Part shown: piece after piece, positions 34,497 through 42,740 of the stretch
Layout of the letters: each line of letters opens with the position of its first letter
Numbering within the stretch: the first letter of the stretch is position 1
Assembly: GCF_007018905.1 (NCBI RefSeq)
Contig: NZ_CP041402.1
Span: 248,001 to 312,000 of the forward strand
Length of the DNA: 64,000 nucleotides
From: Tardiphaga sp. vice304
Lineage (GTDB): Bacteria > Pseudomonadota > Alphaproteobacteria > Rhizobiales > Xanthobacteraceae
Direction of reading: 5' to 3'
Notes under the pieces: generated by a model
Database searches by the model: none
What the model was told of the DNA's origin: nothing
Seen by the model: the letters and a program-made list of their open reading frames with translations, nothing else
Position numbers and translations under genes: made by a program

Positions 34497-35332
34497 GACA
34501 TCACCACATAAAGCTCGCGATTGATCTCGCTGACAATCTGGTGAAAGCGCTCGGTGAGGCGCGTCTCGCGGTCGCGCGGGCGCGGCAGGTCGATGTCGAA
34601 GACGCGATGAATGCGGCCGGGCCGCGCGCTCATCAGCACGACGCGGTCGGACAGGAATACGGCTTCGGAAAGGCTATGGGTCACGAAGAGCACGGTCTTG
34701 CGATAGACCTGCCAGATTCGCATCAGCTCAATCGCCATGCGGTCGCGCGTGATCTCATCGAGAGCCGAGAACGGCTCGTCCATCAGCAAAGTGGCGGGAT
34801 CGAGCGCCAGCGCGCGGGCGATCGCGGCGCGCTGCTGCATGCCGCCCGAAAGCTGGTGCGGATGCTTGTTCTCGAACCCTTTGAGGCCGACCACGTCGAT
34901 CAGTTCCGCAATATTGGCGCCGGCATCCGACGGCTTGTGGCCGTTTCCGGCGACGAGTTCGCGCAACAGCGCGATGTTGGCGGTGATGTCCAGCCACGGC
35001 ATCAGATTGGCCTGCTGGAACACTACGCCGATGCGGCCCTCCTGGCGCAACGTGGCCGGCGCTGCGCCGCCGATCGTCACCTTGCCTTTGGTGGGCTTCA
35101 TCAGGTCGCCGACGACCTTCAGCAAAGTCGACTTGCCGCAACCCGAGGGACCGACCAGCGAGACGAAGGAGCCGGCAGGGATATCAAGATTGATGTCCGT
35201 CAGTGCCGTCACCGGCTCGTCGCCGCCGACGCCGTAGGTCACGCCGATGTCGGCGATGCGGATCGCGCCCGCATCGTCGACTGCGCGCGAGGCCGGACCG
35301 GTCGCCGTGGCTGTCATTGCTGCCGGACTCAC
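34493..35332 (-). CDS. ABC transporter ATPase (SsuB/TauB/ThiZ type)
   Basis: This 279-residue ATPase has Walker A 'LVGPSGCGKSTLLK', Q-loop 'GVVFQQANLMPWL', signature 'LSGGMQQRAAIARALA', Walker B 'LLMDEPFSALDE' and H-loop 'VLFVTHSLSEAVFL'. The sequence type is that of nitrate/sulfonate/taurine and pyrimidine-precursor importers. It overlaps the binding-protein gene by four bases and energises the importer with the permease at 36435. Confidence 0.93.
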   Translation of the reverse strand: MSPAAMTATATGPASRAVDDAGAIRIADIGVTYGVGGDEPVTALTDINLDIPAGSFVSLVGPSGCGKSTLLKVVGDLMKPTKGKVTIGGAAPATLRQEGRIGVVFQQANLMPWLDITANIALLRELVAGNGHKPSDAGANIAELIDVVGLKGFENKHPHQLSGGMQQRAAIARALALDPATLLMDEPFSALDEITRDRMAIELMRIWQVYRKTVLFVTHSLSEAVFLSDRVVLMSARPGRIHRVFDIDLPRPRDRETRLTERFHQIVSEINRELYVVMS

Positions 35333-36357
35333 TTGGCGGGCGCCTTAATCGCGGCCGACAGGGTCTTGGCTTCGTCGAGGCTCTCGATCACGGCGTTGGT
35401 GTACATTTCACCGGCCGTGGGCTTCTTCGGCAGATCGCCGGAATCGCCGAGGATATCGATCGAGGACTTCCACTTCTCGTCGTTCATCAGGCCGAAGCGC
35501 GCGGCGTAGTCCGGCGTGTTATAGAGCTCATAGATGATGGCGAGCTTCTTGGTCTCGAGCTTGACGTCGCGGTCCGGCGAGACCTTGACCATCTCGGTGA
35601 CGGCCTTCTCCATATTGTCGCGCGTCCAGGCCAGCGACGTCAGCGTGGCGCGGACGTAGCGCTTCACGAGGTCCGGATTGGACTTCAGCAACTGTTCATT
35701 GGTGTAGATCACCGTGCCGTAGAACTTCACGCCATAGTCCTTCAGCGCGAACACCTTGGTCGGAAAGCCGCGCTCGTCGAGCGTCAGAGCCTGGCCGAAG
35801 CTGTAGCCAAACACAGCGTTGACCTGGCCAGCGGCAAGCATCTGCACTTCGGCGCCGCGCGCGACATTGACGTAGTCGACATCGTCGCGCGTCAGCTTGG
35901 CCTGGGCCAGCATCGGATCGAGAAGGCCCTTCACATTGGTCTGGAACCAGCTCAGCTTCTTGCCCTTGAGCTCCTTCGGATCGGTGAAGCCATCTTTCTT
36001 CAGTGTGATCACCGAGAACGGCGTGTCGGGCTCGTCGGCCATAACCGCGATCACCGGCAGCCCGCTGGCACGCGCCTTGATGAAGCTGTCGGCATTGGCG
36101 ACGCCGAACTGCTCGCGTCCGGTGCCGATGAACACTTCGTTTTGCTGGCCGCCGGACGGCGGACGGATTTCGAGCTCGATGCCTTCCTGGGCGTAAAAGC
36201 CCTGCGCGATCCCCGCGTAATACTGCGCGTGCATCGCCCACGGCGTGAAATTCAGCCGCATCACGACCTTGTCGGCCGCGAGTGCCATGGTCTGCGCCCC
36301 CGAGATGGCTCCCGAGACAATCGACGTGGCAACGATGATGTTACGAAAAGAATACAT
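35329..36357 (-). CDS. ABC substrate-binding protein, NMT1/THI5-like
   Basis: This 342-residue exported protein has a signal peptide ('IIVATSIVSGAISGAQTMALA') followed by 'KVVMRLNFTPWAMHAQYYAG', the start typical of NMT1/THI5-like binding proteins, for example ThiY for pyrimidine precursors of thiamine. 'GFYAQEGIELEIRPPSGG' and 'GREQFGVANADSF' support this. A pyrimidine-like or other small heterocyclic ligand is therefore plausible. The start at 36357 opens the signal peptide; the longer frame only extends into the spacer after the permease gene. Confidence 0.9.
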   Translation of the reverse strand: MYSFRNIIVATSIVSGAISGAQTMALAADKVVMRLNFTPWAMHAQYYAGIAQGFYAQEGIELEIRPPSGGQQNEVFIGTGREQFGVANADSFIKARASGLPVIAVMADEPDTPFSVITLKKDGFTDPKELKGKKLSWFQTNVKGLLDPMLAQAKLTRDDVDYVNVARGAEVQMLAAGQVNAVFGYSFGQALTLDERGFPTKVFALKDYGVKFYGTVIYTNEQLLKSNPDLVKRYVRATLTSLAWTRDNMEKAVTEMVKVSPDRDVKLETKKLAIIYELYNTPDYAARFGLMNDEKWKSSIDILGDSGDLPKKPTAGEMYTNAVIESLDEAKTLSAAIKAPAK

Positions 36358-36434
36358 ATTTCGTCCTCCAACTGGCCGGCTGGCCCAGGTCAAATGATCG
36401 TCGCTGCCCGGCTTCGAGCGGTTTTGGCGTGTGG

Positions 36435-37271
36435 TCAGATGGTGGTCGTCGAGTCGTTGGCGCCATGCCGTTTCCAGGACACAAGACGCTCGATCCACGA
36501 CATCAGGGCAAAGAAGGCGGTGCCGATCACGGCCAGCGCGATGATCGCGACAAACGAGCGTGCGGTGTTGAAATTAAAGCTGCCGGACAGGACAAGGTAG
36601 CCGAGGCCGTTCGAAGCGGCGAGCCATTCCGCCACGATCGCACCGAGCACCGACAACGTCGTTGCGATACGCAGTCCAGCGAAGATATACGGCATCGCAT
36701 AGGGCAGCCGCAGCTTCATGAACAGCTGGCGTTCGTTGGCCGACACCGAGCGAAAGACATCGGCAAGGCCGCGGTCGACCTCCTTGAAGCCGACCATCGT
36801 GTTGATGACGATCGGAAAGAAAGCGATGGAGGCGACGATCAGGATTTTCGATCCGATGCCCGCGCCGACCCAGACCAGGATTAGCGGCGCGATCGCAATT
36901 TTCGGTACGCTTTGAAGGCCGACAAAGATCGGCATGATCAGCTTCTCGGCCAGCGCGAAGCGGATCATCAGCGCGGAAGCCGCCAGCGCGAAGATGGCGG
37001 CCGCGATGTAGCCTGTGGCGATGCTCCAGATCGTGGAGATCGAGTGCATCTGCACCAACGACCATTCATTGACGGCGAGAAGTGCAATTTCGCTCGGCGT
37101 CGGCAGCAGGAACCGCGGCACGTCGAACACGCGAACGCACGTCTCCCAGACCACCAACAGCACCACGATCAGCACTACCGGGCTCCACCTTTCGATCGTC
37201 TGACGCCAACTGCAGGGCCTCTTGCGATTAAAGGGCACGGCAACCGTTTCGGTGGCGTCGGTCATGGTCAT
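36435..37271 (-). CDS. ABC transporter permease (SsuC/TauC/ThiX type)
   Basis: This 278-residue inner-membrane protein has about six helices, beginning 'VVLIVVLLVVWETCVRVF'. The family loops are 'PTPSEIALLA', 'LIMPIFVGLQSVPKIAIAPLILVW' and the EAA motif region 'VFRSVSANERQLFMKLRLPYAMPYIFAGLRI'. It starts at 37271 (MTMTD) with ATGA overlap to the GntR gene; an in-frame ATG at 37265 is possible. It is followed by 77 bases and then the binding-protein gene. Confidence 0.92.
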   Translation of the reverse strand: MTMTDATETVAVPFNRKRPCSWRQTIERWSPVVLIVVLLVVWETCVRVFDVPRFLLPTPSEIALLAVNEWSLVQMHSISTIWSIATGYIAAAIFALAASALMIRFALAEKLIMPIFVGLQSVPKIAIAPLILVWVGAGIGSKILIVASIAFFPIVINTMVGFKEVDRGLADVFRSVSANERQLFMKLRLPYAMPYIFAGLRIATTLSVLGAIVAEWLAASNGLGYLVLSGSFNFNTARSFVAIIALAVIGTAFFALMSWIERLVSWKRHGANDSTTTI

Positions 37272-37966
37272 CGATGGCTTCCTACCTTGCGGGCCGCGGA
37301 TTGGTCTTCCCAAGCGACGAGATCGCGCACCGCGTGCAGGCCGAACTGGCTGTGGCGAACGCTGAGTTCGCGCAGCGCCGCGAAATCGCCTGCGCGGATC
37401 AGCCGGACCATTTCGATGTGCTGGTTCATAGAGTCCGCGATGAAACGCGGTCCCTTGAGGTAGACTAGGCGGCCGCGCTCGGCGCGGTCCCAGATGTCGT
37501 TGATAGTCGTCGCCAGCCGGCGGTTCGGGCAGTGCGACAGGATTACATCGTGGAAGCGTCGGTTGAGCGCGCCATAGGCCGGCGCATGTTCGGCGCTGGC
37601 GACCGCGGCCATCTCGATCAGTATGCCATCGAGTTCGAGCAACGCTGTGTCGTCCAGCCGCTGCGCCGCCAGACAGGTCGCCTCCGGCTCCAGCAACGCG
37701 CGGATCTCGGTGAGCTCGGCGATATCCTGCACGTTAGGCGCCGAGACGTGCGCGCCACCGTGCGGCACCAGTTCGACGAAACCGCCGGCGGCCAGCGACC
37801 TGAACGCCTCGCGCACCGGAATTTCGCTGCAGCCGAACTCTTGGGCGACGTTTTTCAGAATCAGCCGCTCGCCTGGGATCAGGGCGCCGGAAGCAATACG
37901 CTGGCGCAAATCGTCAAAGACGACGTGAGCCTTGGTCTTGAACTCCGGGCGCTCAACCTGCTTCAT
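37268..37966 (-). CDS. GntR-family regulator (FadR/FCD subgroup)
   Basis: This 232-residue regulator has an N-terminal winged HTH ('LRQRIASGALIPGERLILKNVAQEFGCSEIPVREAF') followed by 'GFVELVPHGGAHVSAP' and an all-helical FCD ligand-binding domain. It is the first gene of the minus-strand operon and overlaps the permease by four bases, so regulator and transporter are co-translated. The start at 37966 (MKQVERPEF) lies 24 bases after a good -10 element; the longer frame would begin upstream of the transcription start. It is probably autoregulated and relieved by a pathway intermediate. Confidence 0.92.
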   Translation of the reverse strand: MKQVERPEFKTKAHVVFDDLRQRIASGALIPGERLILKNVAQEFGCSEIPVREAFRSLAAGGFVELVPHGGAHVSAPNVQDIAELTEIRALLEPEATCLAAQRLDDTALLELDGILIEMAAVASAEHAPAYGALNRRFHDVILSHCPNRRLATTINDIWDRAERGRLVYLKGPRFIADSMNQHIEMVRLIRAGDFAALRELSVRHSQFGLHAVRDLVAWEDQSAARKVGSHR

Positions 37967-37977
37967 CGCGCAATTCC

Positions 37978-38020
37978 ATATATAATATATTTTATAGGAT
38001 CGAAAAAAGATGCCCGTCAA
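37978..38020 (-). promoter_or_regulatory. Sigma70-type promoter and AT-rich operator of the GntR operon
   Basis: On the minus strand TTGACG (38020-38015), 18 bases, then TATAAA (37996-37991) form a good -35/-10 pair. The transcript would have a leader under 20 bases before the GntR ATG. Immediately downstream ATATAT-N-ATATAT (37978-37990) is a symmetrical repeat where a repressor could block the promoter. Confidence 0.65.
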
Positions 38021-38451
38021 GTGGGCGCGCCTAAACTTTGGTCTTTAGCAAAATGGCGCGTCTTCCTGCCCATGCGAAGTCCAACGGCCAGTCCATCATC
38101 TCTCCGGGCACGGTCCGCCTTGGTCGAGAGCATACTTACCGTCGGCAAATTCCACGGCATCGGCCCTGCGACCGCCGCTCGAGTCCAGCCGCGTCATGGA
38201 CCTCAGCCATTGAAGAGTTCAGATGCTCGTTGAAATCATTTCGCCTTTGACCCGTCTCCGATCGCTCCGCCTTTTGCGATCATGCCGCGAGTCCGTTCGC
38301 TTTTCTGGGCCGAGTAGCGCAACGCCAGGAAGCGAAGATCAGAACCAGGTCGAGAAGTGGTGCAGTTGCCCCAGACGTGGGGCAATATATGCTGCGCCCA
38401 AGCCAACCTTTGCTAAGGGGCAATTGTACGCCGAGATCATGCCCCGCGGCG
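38021..38451. other. Spacer between GntR operon and IS256 element
   Basis: No gene or RNA was recognised. Short open frames on both strands lack family motifs. Confidence 0.5.
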
Positions 38452-38501
38452 TGGTGTAGCTTCTTGATGGCCACCCCGATTGCCGGCCACGGCCGGGCTG
38501 G

Positions 38502-39701
38502 TCAGGTTGCCACTGCGGGCAGCCCGACGATCGGATTATCGCTGATCGGGGCGATGGTTTCCAGCGTCATGTAGCGGGCACGCTGAACCGCCCATTCATC
38601 GTTTTGTTCAAGCAGGATGGCACCGACGAGACGTCGGATGGCAGCCTCGTTGGGGAAGATGCCGACGACCTCGGTGCGGCGCTTGATCTCGCCATTGAGG
38701 CGCTCGATCGGATTGGTGGAGTGCAGCTTGGCGCGATGCGTCGCCGGAAAGCCCATGAAGGCCAGCACGTCGGGCTCGGCCTCGTGCATCAGTCTGGCCA
38801 GCTTCGGGATGGTCGGCTGCAACTGGTCGGCGACCTTGCGCCATTGCACCCTTGCGGCTTCGGCGTCGTCCTGGGCGAAGGCGGTGGCAATGAAGGCGGA
38901 GACCACGCGCCGCCCGCTCTTGCCGGCATGGGCCAGCGCATTGCGCATGAAGTGGACGCGGCAGCGCTGCCAGCTGGCGGTCAGCACCTTCGACACCGTG
39001 GCCTTGATGCCCTCGTGGGCGTCGGAGATGACCAGCTTGACGCCGCGCAATCCGCGGCGGGCGAGCTTGCGCACGAACGCGGTCCAGAATGTTTCGGCCT
39101 CGGAGGGCCCAATGTCCATGCCGAGAATCTCGCGCCGGCCGTCATTGTTGACGCCGACCGCGATGATCGCCGCTACCGGGACGATGCGGCCATTCTGCCG
39201 GACCTTCACATAGGTGGCGTCGATCCACAGATACGGCCAGTCGCCCTCGATCGGCCGCTCCAGGAATGCATTGACGCGTTCGTCAATCTCCTCGCACAGC
39301 CGCGACACCTGGCTCTTGGAGACGCCGCTCATTCCCATCGCCTTGACCAGGTCATCGACGGAGCGGGTCGAGATGCCCTGGATGTAGGCCTCTTGAATCA
39401 CCGCAGTAAGCGCCTTCTCGGCCATCCGGCGCGGCTCCAGAAAGCCCGGAAAATATGAGCCCTTGCGCAGCTTCGGGATCCGCAGCTCGACCGTGCCGGC
39501 CCGGGTCTCCCAGTCGCGTTCGCGGTAGCCGTTGCGCTGCACCAGCCGCTCCGCGCTCTTCTCGCCGTGGCCGGCACCGGTCAACGCGGCCACCTCCAGT
39601 TCCATCAGCCGCTCGGCGGCGAAGCCGATCATCTGGCGCAAAATATCCGCGTCGGGGGTCTTCTCCACGAGCGCACGAAGGTTCATCATCTCGCTGGTCA
39701 T
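38502..39701 (-). CDS. IS256-family transposase
   Basis: This full-length 399-residue Mutator-type transposase has N-terminal '[22 protein letters not shown]', '[18 protein letters not shown]' and '[18 protein letters not shown]'. The DDE residues sit in '[15 protein letters not shown]', '[12 protein letters not shown]' and '[22 protein letters not shown]'. The frame is unbroken, so it may be active. It ends 34 bases inside one inverted repeat and starts about 120 bases inside the other. Confidence 0.95.
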   Translation of the reverse strand: MTSEMMNLRALVEKTPDADILRQMIGFAAERLMELEVAALTGAGHGEKSAERLVQRNGYRERDWETRAGTVELRIPKLRKGSYFPGFLEPRRMAEKALTAVIQEAYIQGISTRSVDDLVKAMGMSGVSKSQVSRLCEEIDERVNAFLERPIEGDWPYLWIDATYVKVRQNGRIVPVAAIIAVGVNNDGRREILGMDIGPSEAETFWTAFVRKLARRGLRGVKLVISDAHEGIKATVSKVLTASWQRCRVHFMRNALAHAGKSGRRVVSAFIATAFAQDDAEAARVQWRKVADQLQPTIPKLARLMHEAEPDVLAFMGFPATHRAKLHSTNPIERLNGEIKRRTEVVGIFPNEAAIRRLVGAILLEQNDEWAVQRARYMTLETIAPISDNPIVGLPAVAT

Positions 39702-39768
39702 CGGTGGTTCCTCGGTTGCATTGCGTGTTGCAACCCGATCCTACCGGCGAACCGCCGGTGACCTACAC

Positions 39769-39820
39769 ATGCCGCTCGCTCGCTACAGCGCCATTTGAAA
39801 GCGCGCTTCGCGAGCGGCAT
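39769..39820. repeat. 11-base inverted repeat inside the right end of the IS
   Basis: ATGCCGCTCGC (39769-39779) is repeated inverted as GCGAGCGGCAT (39810-39820). The motif ACCTACAC of the terminal repeat also occurs just outside the stem at 39761. It may be a subterminal transposase site or a block to read-through into the element. Confidence 0.5.
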
Positions 39821-39840
39821 GAGATCAAAAACCTACACCA

Positions 39841-40149
39841 ACACGCGGGACACGATCTACTTGAGCTCGTACCTATCCGGGACGATCCCGTCGCACCACC
39901 GGTGTTGGTGCCAAGCGACCCGGCGGCTCCAGCTCAATAAGCGCTGCCGCCTGCCGAGCCGCCTCCTGATCCTCCGCCGCCACCTGCGATGGCTCGGCAG
40001 CTAAATGGAAGAATGAGGGCCCTGTCGACCGATACGAACCATCGCACCAAAAGTCGGCGCGGTCAGCCCACGAAACAGCTGGTTGATCTGGTCGATCGAG
40101 CAAACGGTCTGGGAGGCGTTCGAAGCCGAACGGCCAAAGCTCGTTCCGC
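39841..40149. other. Spacer flanking the IS element
   Basis: No recognisable gene. A minus-strand frame here ('FHLAAEPSQVAAEDQEAARQ') has no family signature. The N-terminal part of the neighbouring reductase remnant should be here but cannot be recognised in any frame. Confidence 0.4.
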
Positions 40150-40593
40150 ATGCCGGCCGGTTCGACGGATTCCACGCGGTGCCGGCATCGGCCTCCACGA
40201 CCCGCCTTCGTCGCGGTGCTCGGCAACGCCGTCTCCGTCGCGTATCTCGCAGAACTTGCCGACGACGGCGCGTCCTACATCGTTTCCGAACACAAGGCGA
40301 TCGATCTGCCGGCAGCGCTGGAAGGGCTCGGCCGCGAACTCGGCATCAAACGACCGGCGCTGGAAGGCGGCCGCAGCATCAGTTGCTCGTTTTTCGCCGC
40401 CGACCTAATCGACGAGTTTTGCGTGATCGTCGCACCTGCCCTGGATGCACGATCCGGCAACATGCCCATCGTCGCGTTCTGCGATGCAGGGCTCGCCGGC
40501 AAGGCCGAACTGTCGCTGATCTCCTGCGAGAGGTTGGAGCACGGCGCCGTCCACCTCCGCTACACGGTGACACCGGGTCAGCCGCGGCTCTAA
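40150..40593 (+). pseudogene. RibD C-terminal/dihydrofolate-reductase-like remnant
   Basis: From about 40200 the frame reads 'VAVLGNAVSVAYLAELADDGASYIV', 'IDLPAALEGLGRELGIKRPALEGG' and 'AADLIDEFCVIVAPALDARSG', ending 'SCERLEHGAVHLRYTVTP'. This matches the second half of RibD_C-type reductases. The first half, with the start and NADPH loop, is absent, and 'LLEGG' has become 'ALEGG'. It is a truncated remnant beside the IS256 element, which may have caused the loss. Confidence 0.7.
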
Positions 40594-40941
40594 GGAAAAC
40601 CGCAAGCATCGGTGCAGGATGGCCTGGCGGGACGGACGCTACCGGCTGATGCGCGAGGCGCGCAGTCTCCACAGCCGCGCAGTGGCGGCCCATTGCACCC
40701 CACTATTCTGTCAGCAATCGGATGATCGGGAGGCTGGGCAATGGCGGTGGTCCATCTCGCGCCAAGGCCTCAGCAAAATCAATTACTCAGGCGACCTAAT
40801 CAGAGGGCTTGTGTATCACTCTGATTTGTCTTGTCAGGCAGCCGAAATCTGTCGTCAATGCAGTTTCGCGCGGCCCTTTGCCAGCGTGACCGCGGCGATC
40901 GGGTCGGCCTATTCGAGCGAAAATTTTCACGTTTCGCGCTC
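40594..40941. other. Spacer before acyl-CoA dehydrogenase gene
   Basis: No gene, hairpin terminator or repeat was recognised. Overlapping short frames carry no motifs. Confidence 0.5.
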
Positions 40942-42084
40942 TTACAGTCCAAGCGTTGAAGCAATAATGTTCTTCTGGATTTCCGATGTTCCGCCGCCAA
41001 TGGTCGCCAGCCGCGAGTCGCGGAAGAACCGCTGCATGGGATATTCCATGGCATAGCCGTAGCCACCGAATATCTGTAAGGACACGTCGGAAATTGTCTT
41101 GTACGATTCCGCGATGTAATACTTGATGACGGCAGTGTCGGCACGCTCGGCCTTGCCGTTCTCCATCAACCATGCATAGCGCCGAATCATCGTCTGCGCC
41201 GTATCGAGCATAATCTTCATGTCGGCAAACTTGTGCTGCGTGACCTGGAAACTGCCGATCGTCTTGCCAAACTGCTTGCGCGTCTTGGCGTAATCGAGCG
41301 CCAGCTCGAATGCGCGGCGCGCCGCTCCGATGCGCGCAGCCGACAAGCACAAGCGCTCGTAACGTAACGTATCCTCACAGATCGCCCAGCCATTGTCGAG
41401 TTGACCGAGCAGAGATGTGCCCGGCACCCGCACATCGGTGAATGATACCTCAGTCGTGCCGATTGCGCGCTGACCGAGCGTCGGGATCTTTCGCACCTCG
41501 ATACCGGGTAGCTTGGTGTCGACGATAAAGGTACTGATGCCCAGCTGCTTCTTGCCCTGGTCGCTCGTGCGCAACGCCAGAAGGACATAATCGGATATGT
41601 CCATGCCGGAGGTCCACTGCTTGCGCCCGTTGATGATGAAGCCGTCACCGTCGGCGACTGCACGCGTTCTCAACGCAGCCGCGTCAGACCCCGAGTCGGG
41701 CTCCGACAAACCGAAAGCAAACGACAGTTCGCCCTTGACGGTGCCGGGCACGATGCGTTGCTTCTGCTCTTCGGTCCCGTGCTTGAGGATGGCGTAGCAT
41801 CCGTAGGTGTAGTTGCGAAACAGCCAGAGCCCCAGCTCCTCGAAGTGATTGCCGGTTTCTTCCAGCAGCAAAGCGAGGTCGGTAGGCGAGCCGCCGGCGC
41901 CGCCGTACTCCTCCGGCGCGATCAGGCCCAGCCATCCGTTGCGCGCCATGGCATCGAAGGCTTCGCGCGGCGGCGAGCAGGTCTCGTCGCATTTGGCCAC
42001 GTAGGCCAGGTCGCAAACGTCATCGAGCAACGCGCGAACGTGGTCGAGCATCGCTTCCTGGTCGCTGGTAATGCCGAAATTCAT
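40942..42084 (-). CDS. Acyl-CoA dehydrogenase
   Basis: This 380-residue flavoprotein has family signatures 'FGLSEPDSGSDAAALRTRA' and 'RKQFGKTIGSFQVTQHKFADM', and the C-terminal 'FGGYGYAMEYPMQRFFRDSRL'. In 'ATIGGGTSEIQKNI' the position used as catalytic Glu by medium-chain enzymes is Gly, so the base must be supplied from another helix, as in isovaleryl- or long-chain-type enzymes. It introduces a 2,3-double bond into an acyl-CoA. It is last in the minus-strand operon after two hydratase-family genes. Confidence 0.93.
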   Translation of the reverse strand: MNFGITSDQEAMLDHVRALLDDVCDLAYVAKCDETCSPPREAFDAMARNGWLGLIAPEEYGGAGGSPTDLALLLEETGNHFEELGLWLFRNYTYGCYAILKHGTEEQKQRIVPGTVKGELSFAFGLSEPDSGSDAAALRTRAVADGDGFIINGRKQWTSGMDISDYVLLALRTSDQGKKQLGISTFIVDTKLPGIEVRKIPTLGQRAIGTTEVSFTDVRVPGTSLLGQLDNGWAICEDTLRYERLCLSAARIGAARRAFELALDYAKTRKQFGKTIGSFQVTQHKFADMKIMLDTAQTMIRRYAWLMENGKAERADTAVIKYYIAESYKTISDVSLQIFGGYGYAMEYPMQRFFRDSRLATIGGGTSEIQKNIIASTLGL

Positions 42085-42138
42085 TTCACGATCCGTTCAA
42101 TCAACTGTTTAAAGCGTATATTTGAATTTTGCGAGTTG

Positions 42139-42738
42139 TCAACGCTCGGCCCGGTTGGCGATCTGCAGCGCGCGGAGCAGCGGATCGCCGTCCACGACCT
42201 CGCTCACGATGCCCCAGCGCCGGGCCCGCTCTGCATCAAATGGCCGGCCGGTCAACGCGGCATGCGCGATGCCGCGCGGGCTGGTCATTTGCGTGGCGGC
42301 CTTGACGATCTGGGCGCCGGGCACGAGGCCGAAATTGATTTCGGGGAGACCGAAGCGCGCGTCTCTGCCCGCGATGACGACGTCGGACGCGGAAAGGATC
42401 GGAAGCGCCCCGCCGAAGCAGTAGCCCCGCACGGCGGTAATGACGGTCTGCGTAAGCTGGCGCAGCAGATGCGTGCGCCAATGGTCGGTCGCGATCCGCG
42501 CACGGCGCAGCAGATCCGGCGGCCGGGTGGAACTGTCGAAGAAGTCCTTCATATCCATGCCGGCCGAGAAGTGACCGCCGATGCCGTGGAAGATCACCGT
42601 ATGCACCGCTGTATCGTCGCGGGTACGAAGCAACTGCGCCTCCATCGCCAGTGTCAGTTCCACACCAATGGCATTGCGCTTGGCTGCGCGGTCAAGCCCG
42701 ATGAGACGGATGCCGCCGCGATCCTCGACCTGGAGCAT
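42139..42738 (-). CDS. Enoyl-CoA hydratase/lyase family protein, short
   Basis: This crotonase-fold protein resembles hydroxycinnamoyl-CoA hydratase-lyases: 'FSAGMDMKDFF' (oxyanion loop), 'VITAVRGYCFGGALPILSASDVVIA' and 'FGLPEINFGLVPGAQIVKA'. At 199 residues it is about 60-70 shorter than the family, ending soon after 'WGIVSEVVDGDPLL' without the C-terminal helices used for trimerisation. It could be a truncated gene or rely on its partner, the hydratase-family protein encoded two bases upstream. Confidence 0.75.
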   Translation of the reverse strand: MLQVEDRGGIRLIGLDRAAKRNAIGVELTLAMEAQLLRTRDDTAVHTVIFHGIGGHFSAGMDMKDFFDSSTRPPDLLRRARIATDHWRTHLLRQLTQTVITAVRGYCFGGALPILSASDVVIAGRDARFGLPEINFGLVPGAQIVKAATQMTSPRGIAHAALTGRPFDAERARRWGIVSEVVDGDPLLRALQIANRAER

Positions 42739-42740
42739 GG

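Larger units (their letters stand above)
38452..39840 (-). mobile_element. IS256-family insertion sequence with terminal inverted repeats
   Basis: The about 1.39 kb element contains one intact transposase gene. Its ends carry matching inverted repeats: TGGTGTAGCTTCTTGAT (38452-38468), and on the other strand TGGTGTAGGTTTTTGAT (39840-39824), identical at 15 of 17 positions. No clear 8- or 9-base target duplication is visible (left flank ...CCGCGGCG, right flank ACACGCGGG...), so one flank may have been rearranged. Confidence 0.8.

Noticed and set aside
39873..40226. Minus-strand frame beside the IS256 element (with 'FHLAAEPSQVAAEDQEAARQ')
   Set aside because: Looks protein-like in its last third, but has no recognisable family, no ribosome site and overlaps the reductase remnant.
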